Positions 1-12,560 of a stretch of 64,000 nt of DNA are shown in pieces. The DNA lies in contig CM038218.1 in the NCBI GenBank assembly GCA_021442155.1, positions 63,672,474 through 63,736,473 of the forward strand, read 5' to 3'. The position numbers and the translations under genes were made by a program. The stretch comes from Cymbidium sinense (taxonomy: Eukaryota > Streptophyta > Magnoliopsida > Asparagales > Orchidaceae). Position 1 is the stretch's first letter. Each line of letters begins with the position of its first letter. The notes beneath the pieces were generated by a model, which ran no database searches, was not told the DNA's origin, and saw only the letters and a program-made list of their open reading frames with translations.

Positions 1-1340
1 GCTCCCCTGGTTTAGGGGTTTGCCTCCCCACATTTGAGTATGGGTCTAGCTCACACTCCTCTTATCTACCAAATAGGAACAAGAATCATATGGTCAAATG
101 GTTCCACACTGGAAGCGGCGGCTTGTCGATCATGGATGAGTCTCCCATGATCACTTCACCACTAGTTATAAAACCAGTTTCATCCTCTTGGGATCGACAG
201 AGGTCGAGGATCCATTCATCATCTCCTCCAACAGCATATTCTAGAGTAGGAGGTCGTCGGCCTCCTCTTCCACTGAGCATATGGATGCTCAGTCTCAATT
301 GATCTTTGATCTGTTATCCCCAGCGTGGTAGCATATCCATCAAAGAGGGCCGTGAGGCTTCACACATTACTAGCAGAGTGATGGAGGTTTCATCGTCGGC
401 AGCTTCTACTTTGGTTGATTTTCCATACACCCCGTCCCAACCACGGGACTAGCCACCGGGGGTGTTCGTGAGAGTCGTGGTGTCTCCACCCCATTTACCC
501 CATGTCATCACCATGAGTGTGTTTCGGCATCTCCCATTCCATCTAAGGCCATGAAGGCCATCAGGAAAAAATGTACCCGTTGGTGATCCGTATGGCCAAG
601 GATCTACTCCTCCCCACCACCCATTATGGTAGGGGCGAGCTCTCTGCTTTCTCACCTAGTGGTGGTGCGAAAGGTGGCAGCATCGTGGTTGCTCCTTCAC
701 CAACTCCACCCATACAGCCGGATGCGGAGATGGTGATGATTACTTCAGATATTCCAGATGATAATTCAATTAAAGTAGTGGTAGAGGATCATCCCAGGAT
801 TTTTACCCCTATTATAGCCAGTATCAGTCATGAGTATCATTCTTCTAGTGAGTACACCGCGATTGACTCCCAATACAAAAGGGGTCTCTTAATGATAGCG
901 ATCGGTCAACCAAACTATTTGTACCTGTTGAGTTAGATCGATCCTTAGATGATAGTTGCACATATTTTTATGGAGAAGAAGGAGATCTTAGGTAGGCAAT
1001 GATGAAGAGAGTCACTTGATCCCAATGAAGATGACTTGATGGATTACATGTATGGTTGATACTAGAGGTTCTCTTCTTAGGGGAAGCCATGGAAGGGTGA
1101 GGTTGATCAAGGAGACCTAGAATCAGCCATCACCTCGCGGTTAAGGAAGAAGAGCGATTGATAGGATGGCATAGTTACAGGACTTGTTAGCGTATGCTTT
1201 AAACCTCTAGCTCATCCTATTACATTCAATGTTAGTCAGCCTGAGCTAGTGCATGTCTTAGACCCAGTTAAGACTCTACCTCCCATTGAGTAAGGTAGCA
1301 CTAGTCTGTATAGGAAGGTAGTGGATAGTACCTCCATACA
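1..1340. other. Upstream part of degenerate gypsy element, no recognised domain
   Basis: I see no domain here that I can name. Both strands contain short open frames, the longest on the plus strand at 571-936 (121 codons), but none resembles a known plant protein. Because it lies directly upstream of the gag remnant it is most likely the 5' untranslated or leader part of the retrotransposon that follows. The window edge cuts off any LTR or primer-binding site. Confidence 0.4.
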
Positions 1341-1359
1341 TGAAAAAGATCTAAAATCC

Positions 1360-2225
1360 ATGGTTGAGCAGCAGGTGAAGGAAGCTTTGGCTCAAGCAGT
1401 GGATCATCGTTCCAAAGGGTAGACCCTACCAGAGGAATTCAATGTTATCTATATCCCAAGGGTTTTGTGCCTCCTTCCTTCACTTGAGGAAGCCATTATT
1501 GCTCACTTGGCGGTGGCGATGCTTTACTCTTTAGACTCTTTGTGTTAAGTCACTTTTGATTGGTATGTTGAACTCAATGGTTGTAAAGATATTTGTTAGG
1601 AAGAACTCTTCATCAAGAGATTTGTTGGAGCTCGAAAGGTTATTGTAGTGATCTTGTAGTAACATCGGTGAGTCACTTGATTATATTCTTGATGGCATAA
1701 CCGTATGAAGTGTGAACCGTTGTCACACATGCCATTGAGATTCTCTTGAAGAATATCCATGGCAATTCTTCATGCTTAAGGGCTTCACCATAAGACATTT
1801 GAGAAGCTAATCAACAAGGTGGCTAGTCTATAAGGAGAGGCCAAATAGTTGCCTTTTCGGATCGGGTTGCCAAGCAGAAATCCCAAAAGGTCTATGAGAG
1901 AAACCTGAGTAGTAGCCGGTGGTTGGGAAGCAACCTAGAGATTAATCAGACCATTTACCCCATAGCCTCCACCTCCTTCACACCACATATACCATGCCTG
2001 CATACCAGGGTAATATGGTCCACCTCTTTTAGATAAGTTAAACAAACCTTATTCTTTTAAGAGGGAGGTAATCAGAAAATCTTTAAGAATCTCTTAAAGA
2101 AACCTGATTTTTAGCTACCCAGCCTAGAGAGGAAGTAGGCAAAGTCATGATCCAAACTTTTGCCCTTACCACCATATGCTGGCCACATTTTGGAGGATTG
2201 CTTCACATTCAAGGACTGGCTTGAA
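1360..2225 (+). pseudogene. gag remnant of the first gypsy element
   Basis: The frame starting at 1360 reads MVEQQVKEALAQAVDHRSKG and then hits a stop. Further gag-like pieces follow in other frames, such as a DWYVEL and EELFIKRFVG segment near 1555-1630. Near 2165-2220 there is a zinc-knuckle-like stretch GHILEDCFTFKDWLE, which resembles the His/Cys region ending plant Tat gag proteins. The role of gag is to form the particle that packages element RNA. The reading frame is broken many times and no product is expected. The assignment rests on recognising these fragments by eye; an alignment to Tat gag profiles would settle it. Confidence 0.6.
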
Positions 2226-3336
2226 ACGTTTCAAGATCTGTTGTAGTTATCCCAAAGGAATACCTTGTGGAACAACCTTCCAGTTCCATTAGGGTAATCC
2301 TTGGGGATACAAGTGATCTACCAAAACCAAAGAAGGTTGGGACATTTCTTTGTCTAAAACCTCTAAGAAAATAATTGAAGATCAAGAAGCTTTCCTTACG
2401 TGCGAGTCAGTCAAACCTCCAACACCAAGGAAGGTTTGCAAGTTAGTGCCAACTCTAGGAAAGTCTCATGTGTATTACAGATAGCCCCTTCATATACGTG
2501 TCTCCTCAACCTTGTTGTAGCTTCATCGACTTCTACCATTTCAGCTAGCTCTTCCTTTACTAGTAGAACTCTTGTATCGGATAAGGGCATCAAATCCCTT
2601 ACTCCACTCTCACTCTAACTTTACTTTGTACCCCAAATACTTGAAATTGAAGAATAAAGCTATTTGAATTACATATGTGTCTCTTGATGAGTTATCTTCT
2701 TCCTAATAACTCTTCAAGTCTAATTAACTATAATAACCCTCTTTTCTTGAGTTGGACTTTCCAACTCAGAATACTAGGTTCACCTCTTGAGATAGACTTG
2801 GAATCATCCGATTAGAGTCCCATAGGAGAAGTTGTAGGTGAGCACGAGTGTGTAGAACTTGCCACCACCTTACCTCAGAGATCAAAGTCAACCTCCATAG
2901 TGGCAAGGTTCTACCTCTAGGGCAGCACCTCAAGATAGAGGGAAATAAGTCATTGGTGCGAAGATCGAAGCCCTTCCACAGATGCTCCACCCAGGATATG
3001 CTTGTGGAAGTGGACTACAAATCCTTTCTCATCTAAGAAAGTTGCCATCTAAGCTAAGCATATATGATGCCCTTGTCTTATCCAAAGAGATGAGGGAATC
3101 ACTAATCAAGGCCCCTCTTGATCCAAATATACTTAGCTTCAACCTATATAGGTGAGGAAGCACATATGCAAAAGAAGCCCAAGGGATCACCTTCACAGAT
3201 GAAGACCTTTCTTGGGGACAACCATCCCCTATACATTCCATGGACATTTTGTTCACCAGGTTCTCAGATTCAGGGTGCATGAAATGAGTCTAAAGACCCT
3301 TTATTTGAAGATCAACATCTACTCTCAGGAGATAGG
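2226..3336 (+). other. Degenerate gag-to-protease spacer
   Basis: This stretch lies between the zinc-knuckle and protease remnants. It carries only short frames. An ITFTDEDL-like segment near 3189-3212 resembles the linker preceding the protease in plant Tat elements. Nothing else is recognisable. Confidence 0.4.
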
Positions 3337-3537
3337 ATGATGTTGAGAGGATTCAATGATCAAGGTGGCGCTTTAGGTTCTAGTGTTACCATTGGAGATC
3401 GTGATTGGAAGGCTGAAGCCAAGTTCTACATCATTGATTTGAATACTTCATTCATTGCTTTGCTTGGTAGGCCTTGGATACATCAGAAGATCTTCCATCC
3501 TCCCTTCATTGCATCAAGTTCAAAAAGATGGAATTGA
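3337..3537 (+). pseudogene. Retroviral-type aspartic protease C-terminal part
   Basis: The open stretch reads MMLRGFNDQGGALGSSVTIG, then a segment ending in ALLGRPWIHQ. LLGRPWIH is the highly conserved block near the C-terminus of plant gypsy proteases. The catalytic D-[ST]-G segment should lie upstream, where the frame is broken. In an intact element this protease would cut the gag-pol polyprotein. It is clearly a fragment. Confidence 0.75.
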
Positions 3538-4790
3538 GTATCAACGGGATGAAAAGCCATTTTCGTAGAGGTTGAGATTTATGAGGATGCGACCTATCTT
3601 CCTCAAAACACCCTTTCTTGTAAACTTGGACAAAATTCAAATGCAAATGCAAAAGCAAAAAAAAAAAAATGAAGCAAAAGAAAAGATAAAAGAAAATGAA
3701 AAGAAAAAAAGTCCAAGTGAAAAGAAAGGGAATTGAAGAAGAAGTGGATCCATATCACATTCCACCCACGTTCATTCCATCATATGGACATGTGTGGGTG
3801 GGATCAACCTCCACAGGTAGAAAAAATAGAGGCGAGTTCAGAGGTGGAGACCCCTAGTTGGCCTTCAAATAGAGGTCATGTTCAGTTATTCACATAGACT
3901 TGGAATCTCAAGGATGAGTAATGTGATTAGTATACCACCAACCCTCTCAGGTTCCATTGGAGGTGACTTTTGATCCCGAGGACAAAGATCAGCCTCCAAG
4001 CAAAGCAAAGTATTTGAATGGTTTATGTGAAACTATTAGGCGGCGTTGGGAACCTTAGCTCTTACCTCACTCTCTCAGTTGAAGGTTTAGTAGTTAAGGA
4101 AGTCCCTAAGTCTTCCAATGACATGAAGCGAAGAGGTTCTTTTTGGGTTCATCATCCTCAAGTCCATAGTTTGACTTGAGGAAGATACTTTAAAGAATTA
4201 ATGGAATTACCTTTTGACTTTTACTCACCTTGTGTTCAAAATCTTATACAAAGGTTTAGTTCCTCACACATGGTCACAGGTTAGAATACTTTTATGGAAT
4301 AGCGGGAAGCACAATCAAGAGCGGGACTAGGATTACAGTGGTTGTCGATGATGAAGATTAGTTGTTACCAACCATTTGGAATCGATAGGTTCTTCTCACA
4401 CATCCCCAACTCTTATGAGAATGTGTGTTTAGAAACTTGATGATCGATGATCTCCAAGTCAAAGAGCCGCAGAATTTGAAGAGGAGATTTTCAAAATTAA
4501 AGAAATCAACCTGAGATGAAAATCCTCGCTACATCGGTTCATTCTGAATGAAGAAGAAACCAATGACTTAGTTAGGCTATTGACTATTTTAAAGGCTTCA
4601 CATGGAGTTATGAAGAAATGATTATCTCATGTGGCAGTCCACAAGCTAGCAATGTTACCCCTATTAAGCAAGCTCCTAGATGCGATTAGAAATTGAACAA
4701 CGTCATTTCAAGTCAAGAAATTGATTGATGTGTTGGTTTCATCGGAAGAAAAATATCTACGGTTAGCTAGTGTCATTAAGAAGAAGAATG
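3538..4790 (+). other. Degenerate protease-to-RT spacer
   Basis: An A-rich tract (3640-3730) and a run of broken frames occupy this stretch. It sits where the variable linker and the N-terminal part of reverse transcriptase belong. I recognise no complete domain. Confidence 0.4.
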
Positions 4791-5395
4791 GCCAAATTCA
4801 CATTTATCAATTTTAGGGACTTAAATAAGGCATGTCCTAAGGATGAGTTTCTTCCTATACCGAATTAATGGTGGACATTGCCTCATCTCATGCGTCTTCT
4901 CTTTCATGGATGGATCATCTATAACCAAATCAAGATGTCTCGAAGATGAAAGAAACACTACTTTTCAAACCCGATCGAGAATCTTCTTATAGGGTCATGC
5001 CTTTTCGCCTTAAAATGTTGGTGCTACATACCTAGACTCATCTTCAATGAACTCATCCATCATCAAGTTGAGTGCTACGTTGATGATCTAGTAGTCAAGA
5101 GTTTAAATAAGGAAGATTGTCTCTTCGACTTTAGAGTAGTTTTCGAACGGTTAAGACAATATAACCTCAAGATGAATCCCATGAAGTGTGCATTCAGAGT
5201 CACTTGAAATTCTTGGGTTTGTTCAACACTGGGAATAGAAATAGATCTAAAAGATTAAAAGATCTTAGAAATGCCACCTCCCAGAGTTTAACTCAGATCC
5301 TTTCAGGATGGGCATCTAAGATGCTTTATCTCAAACTTATCGAGATGCAAACCATTCTCGGCACTTGTCAAAAGGATGCCAAGTTCAAGGGATGA
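4790..5395 (+). pseudogene. Reverse transcriptase remnant with YVDD
   Basis: Broken frames show the plant gypsy RT blocks in order: an INFRDLNKACPKDEF-like segment near 4805-4850, an RVMPF segment near 4990-5010, and VECYVDDLVVKS at about 5067-5102, in which YVDD (5076-5087) is the polymerase active-site motif. FERLRQYNLKMNPMKCAF follows near 5145-5200. RT copies element RNA into DNA. Several frameshifts and stops interrupt it, so it is inactive. The preserved YVDD is chance survival and not evidence of function. Confidence 0.85.
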
Positions 5396-5398
5396 TAA

Positions 5399-5640
5399 GT
5401 GTCGCATTCAAAGACATCAAAGATACTTGGTGAAGCCGCTTCTAGCGCCCCTATGGGCAGGCCATTAATCCTTTACACTACGTGGATGACTCTCCTTGGT
5501 GCTGTCTTGGCCAATGAAGGGAAGGAAAGTGCTCTACTACCTCATCATCCTTCTAAAACAAACTATCCACCTATTGAAACATTGCTAGCTTTGATCTTTG
5601 CATCTAAGCTACATGCTTTCATAAGGTGAACTTGATCTCT
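5399..5640 (+). pseudogene. RNase H domain remnant (first)
   Basis: The open stretch contains GRPLILYTTWMTLLGAVLANEGKE and later YPPIETLLALIFASKLH, matching the gypsy RNase H pattern of a PLILYTA-type block followed by a Y-x-P-IEK-type block. It directly follows the RT remnant, as expected. It degrades the RNA strand during reverse transcription in intact elements. The original reading frame is no longer continuous with RT. Confidence 0.75.
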
Positions 5641-5825
5641 CAAATCCACTACGGTATTACCTCAACATGCTTTTCATGTTTGGCTCTTTCCATGATACTC
5701 TCGCGTTTGATATCATTTTACCCTGCGATAAGGATGAAACTAGTTTTCTTAGCGACACTTGATTCTCCCGCTTGATGATCTCCCAATGAACAAATCATGA
5801 ACTTAGGGGGAGGCCATAACCATGG

Positions 5826-6224
5826 GAGATGTATTTTGATGGTGCTATTTTTTCTTAAAGGTGAAGCACCATGATCTCTCTAAGAAAGGGGTAGGAATAG
5901 TTCTTCTAACTCCAAACTGTGATGAGATTCATACTATCTTTCCAACCCAATAAAGCTAAGTATGAGGCTTTGATTACTAGTTTGGAGTTAGCCATCATTA
6001 TCGGTGTCAAGAGCATTAACATCTTTGGGGATTCTTAGTTGGTCATCAACGATTGTCGTCCTGTTCTCAAACCCAAGCTTCATCATTACTATGAGTATAC
6101 CATGAAGTGGCCCAATTCCAAAGTCACCATCTACAAGCTTCCCGGCAGAACAGATGTATGCAAAACTTGCCAAAGTTGGCATGTTGAAGATGAGTCCATT
6201 TCAATAAGGGTGCAAAATAGATAA
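5826..6224 (+). pseudogene. Second (archaeal-type) RNase H remnant
   Basis: Recognisable blocks are YFDGAIF near 5832 (first acidic residue), KAKYEALITSLELAI near 5952-5996 (acidic residue in YEAL) and INIFGDS near 6016-6036 (third acidic residue). This order, D then E then D, is that of RNase H. A second RNase H between the first one and the integrase is the established distinguishing trait of the Tat clade, which is why I assign the element there. Stops break the frame. Confidence 0.7.
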
Positions 6225-6619
6225 GTCTTATCTCTTATTGATTGAACTCATCAGAGACTTTCTCTTGAAGGAGGTTGACATTGCCAAAATGGAATAAGGA
6301 GCTATATTGGAGGCAACCATTCATAGATTACTTTCAACACAAACTACCTCAAGAGAAATCACAAGCCCATCGGTGAAAATAGAGCTCTCTCTACGCTTGT
6401 TGATACCTGGTCCTTTGACCAAATGTGGTTTACAAAAAACATGAAGCCATGGCATTATAATCAGGTACACTGTCTATATGGATTTATAAATTCAATGAAG
6501 ATGAAGAAGATCAAAGACTTGGATGGCCTTCATGATCACGATTGTATGGATATAAGCTAGAGATGCCATCGGTGTTAGGTGCACGTGTGGTCCTCCACCC
6601 CACCCAACATTCTACACAC

Positions 6620-7446
6620 CCTACTTTGGCTTCATGGCCATTTGAGTGTTGGGGTGACATTGTAGGTATGATCGATCCTCCTTCTTCCAAGGGGCATTGA
6701 TCTTCTCTTACTACTTTTCCAAGTGGAAGCCATCCCACTCGAGAGGTCACAATCACCATGTGCTTCAATTTTTCAGGAACCATATCGTATATAGGTTTGG
6801 GGTGCCTCGATGAATTATTTTTGATAATTATACTGCATTCAAAAGCATGAAGATCAATAGATTTTCTAGAATATATGATATAGATTAGAGATACTTCACC
6901 ATCTGCTACCCTAGAGATAATGGTTTAGCAGAAGCATTCAAACAAACTCGCATCCAGATACTGAACAAGACTCTTGATGATAATAAATGACAGTGTAACG
7001 AGCAGTTGGTTGAAGCTTTTTGGGCCTACCGCACCACTTACCGAACTCCAACTCAGTCTACCCTATTTTCCATAGTGTATGGGTCAGTTCTTCCCAGAAA
7101 CTTCAACTCCACTAAGGATAGCATTGGGTAACAAGATCACTACTGATAGCGAATGCAAAGTTACAATTAGAAGAGCTCAAGGTTTGGAGGAAAGTCCGGC
7201 GTGCTAAAATCGAGTTGTACAAGGCCAAAATGATTCAAGCTCACAACAAATAGTCCCAGGTCTTTCAGTGAGAACTTGTGTTAGTCCAGGAGACCAATTT
7301 GCCCATCAAAGATGGGAGGCAAGTTTGAACCCACTTGGGAAGGCCCTATGTCATAGAAGGCTACCAAGGAGGATCTTATTATCTTATTGTAAAGGGGAAC
7401 ACCCAATGCTTCCAATTAATGGGCTCTAAAATATATTACCCATGAA
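6620..7446 (+). pseudogene. Integrase remnant including C-terminal segment
   Basis: The DDE catalytic region is recognisable in broken frames: PFECWGDIVGMI then SSKGH near 6640-6700, FDNYTAFKS near 6818-6846 (second acidic residue) and NGLAEAFK near 6919-6942 (glutamate). EAFWAYRTTYRTPTQ follows near 7013-7057, then an LFSIVYGSVLP segment. A GKFEPTWEGPY segment (7315-7350) marks the C-terminal part and the frame ends near 7446. Integrase inserts the cDNA into the host chromosome. The usual GID of the first block appears shortened to GD, and stops are frequent. Confidence 0.85.
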
Positions 7447-7499
7447 ACATAACTTGTTTGAAAATAATCATTAATAAAAGAACAAAATCGATTCCATTC

Positions 7500-10190
7500 A
7501 TCAAATCTTCTCTTCTTTGAAGTGTTGTTTTTTTGCTTGAATCTGTCATGTTTAGGTAGGTGTAAGAGTCCCCTGGCATCCTATCCCTCTTTCATAACAA
7601 ACATATCCCAATCTTGCTTTTAGAATAGGTGTAAGAGAACTATAGAGGCATCCTATTTTGATTAGCATAACTAAGTTAGGTGTGAGAGAACCCAAGTGCA
7701 TCCTTTCTTAGTGGGAATCTTATTTTCCATCTATGGCATCATTTTATAATTCCCCAACATGTTTTAAGGTAGGTGTAAGAGTCCCCTAGAGGCATCTGAT
7801 TCCTTTTAACACATACACAACAGTAAACACAAATTATTTGTATCAAGCTATTTACTCACTCATTAGCTGCTCTAGGTCGGGTCTACATGCTACATCGCTA
7901 GTATGTCACCCCGGTGGTCATTTGTTGGAGGATGTGAGTCCCCACGCTTTCTTCCTAATTTGATCATTACAAATAAAAGAGCAATTTGTTAGTATGGTAT
8001 GCTTCACTATCCAACCAGTAAGCTACCTCATGTTGACTTTGCTTAAGAAGATGTGAGTCTCCGTGCTTTCTTTTTGAACTAGCCATCATGCTCTAACTAG
8101 GTTGAGTATATTTGAGGTTTAGGATAAGTCCCCCAGAGGCTCCTTTCCTCTTGACTACTTTTGAGTTGATATAAGTCCCCAGTGGCATTCACTCAATAGT
8201 CGCCCTAGGTCGGATAGCACGTCGAAGAGACTATCCCTATGTTCCTATAGAGGATGTGAGTCCCAGCTTTCTTCTTGTTGATTATTGATGGGCACCTTAG
8301 GTTGGTTAATGTTATATCTTGACTCACCGTGAGTACACCACTCTTGGAAGATATGAGTCCCCGTGCTTCCTCCTTGAGTTGAACACCAAATACTTATTGA
8401 ATATATAACTAGCCATGTCATTTTCTTCAGGGTGTTGGATTAAGCCCTTATCGGCCCCATCCACTATGGACACTCTATTTGGATCAAGTCCTTTGTGACT
8501 CCATTTAGACACTACCCGGGTTACTTCTGGATTGGACAATTCCCCTTTCATAGTAACCACCCATGTGGTTGGAGAATTTGTTCAGTAGATGCATAGATTC
8601 TCCCTTGGTTCAGTAAATCTGAGATAGTTTTAGGCTGATATAAGCTCCTTCTTAGTTTGATCCCTCGCAAACTAGAAGGGTCCATGATAAACAAACTAAA
8701 ACAAAACAAACAAAATTAATTGCTTAGGATTCAAAGGGCCCCTTCTCCCAAGCGGGCATCCTATCTTTAGGTGGTGTTAGAACTCCCTATAGGAATTTCA
8801 TGAGTTGAGATAAATTCTGAGTTACTCACTCCAGAGTGCCTTTGGGTTCAATCTATTTTCCAAGCGTTTACAGTCATTGAAAGATATAAGACTATGACAC
8901 ATTCTTTCTAGCATGATTTCAAATCGATGGGAGGTCGGGTTCAATTTTTGCCAAAGCAATCACCCTGGTCTTTTCTAGTGGAAGATTTGAGTTCCCTTTC
9001 TTCCCTTAAATTGATCATTGCTGAGGCACTCCTTTGGGATAGTTCTCCAGCTACTCCCTTTGGTTCAGTAAGTCTAAGATAGGTCTAGGCTTCCATAAGC
9101 CCCTTCTGAGTTTGATCCATCACAAACCAACATAATCCATTAAAACAAATTTAAAATAAAAATCAATCTTGACTATCTTTAAGCTGATCTAAGTCCCCTG
9201 GTGGCATTCAATCAATAGTCAGACCTAGGTCAGATTTGATTAGTTATCCAAAAACCATCTGGTCTTTTCTGAAGATGTGAGTCTGCTTTCTTCTTAAATT
9301 GATCATTACCAAAGGCACTCCTTTGGTTGGATAGTCCTACCTGTGGTTGGTAGACTACTAAAATCTGGTGGTCTAGGCTTCATGGCTCCTTCTTACTCAT
9401 CATAAACCAATGAAAATCCATCAAAATAAATAAATCTAAAAAAAATGAAATTAATCTTGACTATCTTTGAGTTGATCTAAGTCCCCCAATGGCATTCACT
9501 CAATAGTCAGCCTTAGGTTGGGTTCAATCTATTACCTTGCCAATAGATTACCCCAGCAACTGGTCCTTACTTGGAAAATGTAAGTCTACTATGCTTTCTT
9601 CTTAGTACAAATGCATAGGTTTGGCTAGTCTACTACATGTTTAGTAGACTACTCTTTGGATTATGATTAGGTCTTAACCTCCATGGCTCCCATTTATAAC
9701 CCATTGCAAACCAATAGGTTCATTAAAATTAAACCCAAAATTAAAATAAATTCAACCCTCTTCCCTAGTGGAATTTAAATCAAATCTCTTTCTCCTCAAT
9801 GAGAATCAAATCAAATCTCTTTTCCCCTTGTGGATAACTTGAACTTGCTTCCCTGGTGGAAGGTTCACACTCTATCCCTTAGTGGATTTCTTCCCTCTCT
9901 CTTATGTCTTGGACAGTAGAGCCATATTGCACTAAGTTTTAGATTCTTTCTTTTCTTTGGGATGATGATTATTTTGTTAGCTTGTGATCTTTCAGTGTTG
10001 TATCATTTCGGTCAACACTAATACGTGTGGTGTTCCTTGTCACACACACACCTATTGAGAACCCTTGTTGACCTCATTTTAGAATGAGCTCTCAATCCCT
10101 CCATCTTAGACATGACTCTTAGACTTTAAGAGTCCTTATCTTAAGACACATTGATTGGGTGGACACTCCAACCCAGCCTAGAAGATTTAG
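7500..10190 (+). repeat. Diverged tandem repeats of the gypsy 3' noncoding region
   Basis: Short phrases recur at irregular spacing: a 'ggtgtaagagtcccctaga' type (about 7559, 7627, 7678, 7776), a 'gatgtgagtccccacgcttt' type (about 7932, 8050, 8229, 8349, 9283) and a longer block with 'ggttcagtaagtctaagata' followed by 'gcttccataagccccttct' (about 8608, 9062, 9348, 9660). No coding sequence is visible. The position directly behind integrase matches the tandem-repeat-bearing 3' untranslated region described for Tat elements. Confidence 0.65.
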
Positions 10191-10299
10191 AAGACATCCA
10201 TAGGAATAGGTCATGCCTTAGGGTGGGAAAATTTTATACCCTTAGCTTAATTTCCTCTCTTTCCTTCTTTCAAGTGAAACTCCAAATCAATTCTATTTG

Positions 10300-10420
10300 A
10301 TTTTCTCCAAACTCAATTCAATTCCATCATTCAAATCCATGATTCAATTCATGATTGAATGATTGAAATCCATGATTGAAATCCATGATTGAAACCCATC
10401 AAAATCCATCAAAATTCTTC
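10300..10420. repeat. Short tandem repeat (ccatgattgaaa type)
   Basis: Around 10325-10400 the motif 'catgattgaaatc' and variants repeats about five times in tandem, each 12-17 bases. It is low-complexity noncoding DNA. Confidence 0.7.
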
Positions 10421-10487
10421 AAATTTTTTTTAAGTCCTCCTTTTAGGACTTAACCAAAATATGATCTAAACCTATTCAAATCTTTGA

Positions 10488-11115
10488 GATTTTCTCATGA
10501 TCAATTTATATACTCATTTATATTCACATATATAAATAAAATATAAATTCAAACTCATCAAATCTAAATTCAAAATTCAAAATTCAAAATTAATTCATGA
10601 AAATTTTTTTAAGTCCTTTACTTTTTTATCAAAGGACTTAGCCAAAATCAACTATAAACCTTAATCAAACCTATTCAAACCTTTGCAATTTTCTCAAAAA
10701 ATATTTATATTCTCATATATAAATGAAATATAAATATAAATCAATCAAATCAAAGGCAAAAATTAAATTTCAAATTTAAAATCCTTGAAATTCCCTTAAA
10801 TCCTTTAAATTCTCTTTAATAGATTTATCCTAAATCTTGATCAAACCTATTCAAACCCATGGGATTTTCACAAAACTTATTTGTATCATCATTTATATTC
10901 TCATATATAAATGAAATACAAATATAAATCAATCAAATCCAATTCAAAAAATTAAATTTCAATTTAAAAATTACCTTAAATCCTTTAAATTCTCTTTAAT
11001 GGATTTAACCTAAATCATGATTAAACTTTTTGAAATTTTCTCATGATCCATTTATATTCTCATTTATATTCACATATATAAATGAAATATAAATTCAAAC
11101 AATCAAAACCAATAC
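10488..11115. repeat. Tandem repeat, about 175-200 bp, four units
   Basis: A unit beginning with 'ttttctcatgatcaattta' and containing 'tctcatatataaatgaaata' recurs at about 10491, 10690, 10866 and 11037. Units differ by many substitutions and small indels. The array is AT-rich, noncoding, and sits downstream of the first gypsy element, probably inside its LTR or 3' region. Confidence 0.7.
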
Positions 11116-12560
11116 CAAAAAATCAAACTCAAATCCATTCAAAAATCAAATCTAAGCCATTCAACTCAAAATCTTGAACTTAGCCAAATCACTTTCAAAT
11201 CAAGCCAAACCCTTGATTTTCTCTCATAGTTCAATCAATCCTACAATCATGAGCATATATAAATCCAAACCTCAGTCACTCAATCAAAACCCAAATCAAA
11301 AATCAAACCCAAGACCTTTTATTCTTCCTTTGAATATGAAATTTTCAAATGGATCAAAACCATTTGACTTCAAACCAATTGTAAATGGATTTATATTTCA
11401 ATCATGTCCATATGCAAGATCAATCAACTTCAAATCAAGCTTTGACCAAGCCATTTGACCCACTTAGGCTCACTTGACCCAAAGTGACCTAAAGTACCCA
11501 TATGAGCCAACTTTTGATCCTAACCAAATTGGATTGAACCAAACTCATATTTGCCTCTCATCATGATCAACAATCATCATGGGATGATCAATCAATAAAA
11601 TTGGGTCAAACCAAGTCAAACCTATTGGTTGACTAAGTCAACAATTATCCCAAAATGAAACCTTACATGACCAAACACCACTATAGGCCAAATTGATTGA
11701 AACCATTGATCTAAGTTCACTCATGACCTATGTTTAAACTTGATCAAGCCAACATTTGAGCCAACCTAGCCCAATTGACTTGAAGTTGACCCATTTTGAC
11801 CTAAAGGGCCAAAATGTGTCAAAACTTGATCTAAGCCAAATTGATTGAAACAAATGGGTCAAGTCCATCCCAAATCACTTGTGGAACTTGACCAAAGCCT
11901 TATTGGACCTAGGCCCAACTAGCCAATTGACCTTAGACCCAACATGACCTAAAGGGTCATGTTGACCCAAAATTGAACTTAACCCAAATTGATTGGAAAC
12001 AAAGATACCAATCCTCCATATATAACCTAAACCTACCCTTGACCTACCTCAAATAGGTCAAATGGGTCAAATTGATCAACTTGACCCATTTGACCTAACT
12101 AAAGTCATATGAGCCAAAATCAAATATATACCAAAGCCACCAAAACATTTCAAATGGTCAGATGAACTTGACCCAACCCTTGGTTTGATCTAATTTGACC
12201 TATTGGTCAACTTGACCCAAGTTGACCCATTTTGACCTAAATGGGTCAACATGAGCCAAACCCTATCAAATGGATTTCAAATCCAATGAAACTTGGCAAA
12301 ACCTAGTTTCTCCACATACCCAACATGTCCAAAGTGAAAAAATAGCAAAATGACCATTCTACTCCTAGGGCATAAAACAAATTTTGGCCTAACCCATGGG
12401 TAACTTGGTCAAACCCTCTTCGCAATCACTTGAGGCTTTCCTAAAAGCTCAAGGGGACTTAGTGATGAGTGGTGCACCCAACCAAATGGGTTGGGTCAGC
12501 TCATTTGGCCCCTAGACCAAACCCGACCACTTAGAGCAAAATTAAATTTTCAAATTCCCT
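11116..12560. repeat. Noncoding DNA rich in TTGACC/GGTCAA motifs
   Basis: This stretch repeats 'ttgacccattttgaccta' and its complement 'aaatgggtcaa' dozens of times with variable spacing. The frame at 11174-11458 is open for 94 codons, but its translation is only the repeat read as amino acids (rich in Asn, Ser, Lys and Pro) and I do not call it a gene. Confidence 0.6.

Larger units (their letters stand above)
1340..7450 (+). mobile_element. Degenerate Ty3/gypsy (Tat-like) retrotransposon, gag-pol body
   Basis: A plus-strand gypsy polyprotein can be followed in pieces across all three frames: gag with zinc-knuckle region, aspartic protease, reverse transcriptase with YVDD, RNase H, a second RNase H-like domain, integrase core and the integrase C-terminal segment. 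The domain order is the standard gypsy order (RT before integrase). A second RNase H between the first RNase H and the integrase is a known hallmark of the plant Tat clade (including Ogre and Retand). Stops and frameshifts occur every few tens of codons, so it is dead. The noncoding repeats that follow fit the long 3' untranslated region known from Tat elements. I could not find matching LTRs or a target duplication. Confidence 0.85.

Noticed and set aside
571..936. 121-codon open frame upstream of gag
   Set aside because: No recognisable domain, atypical composition, and it lies in the leader region of a dead retrotransposon.
11174..11458. 94-codon open frame
   Set aside because: It is AT-rich repeat sequence read as Asn, Ser, Lys and Pro, with no domain and no promoter.
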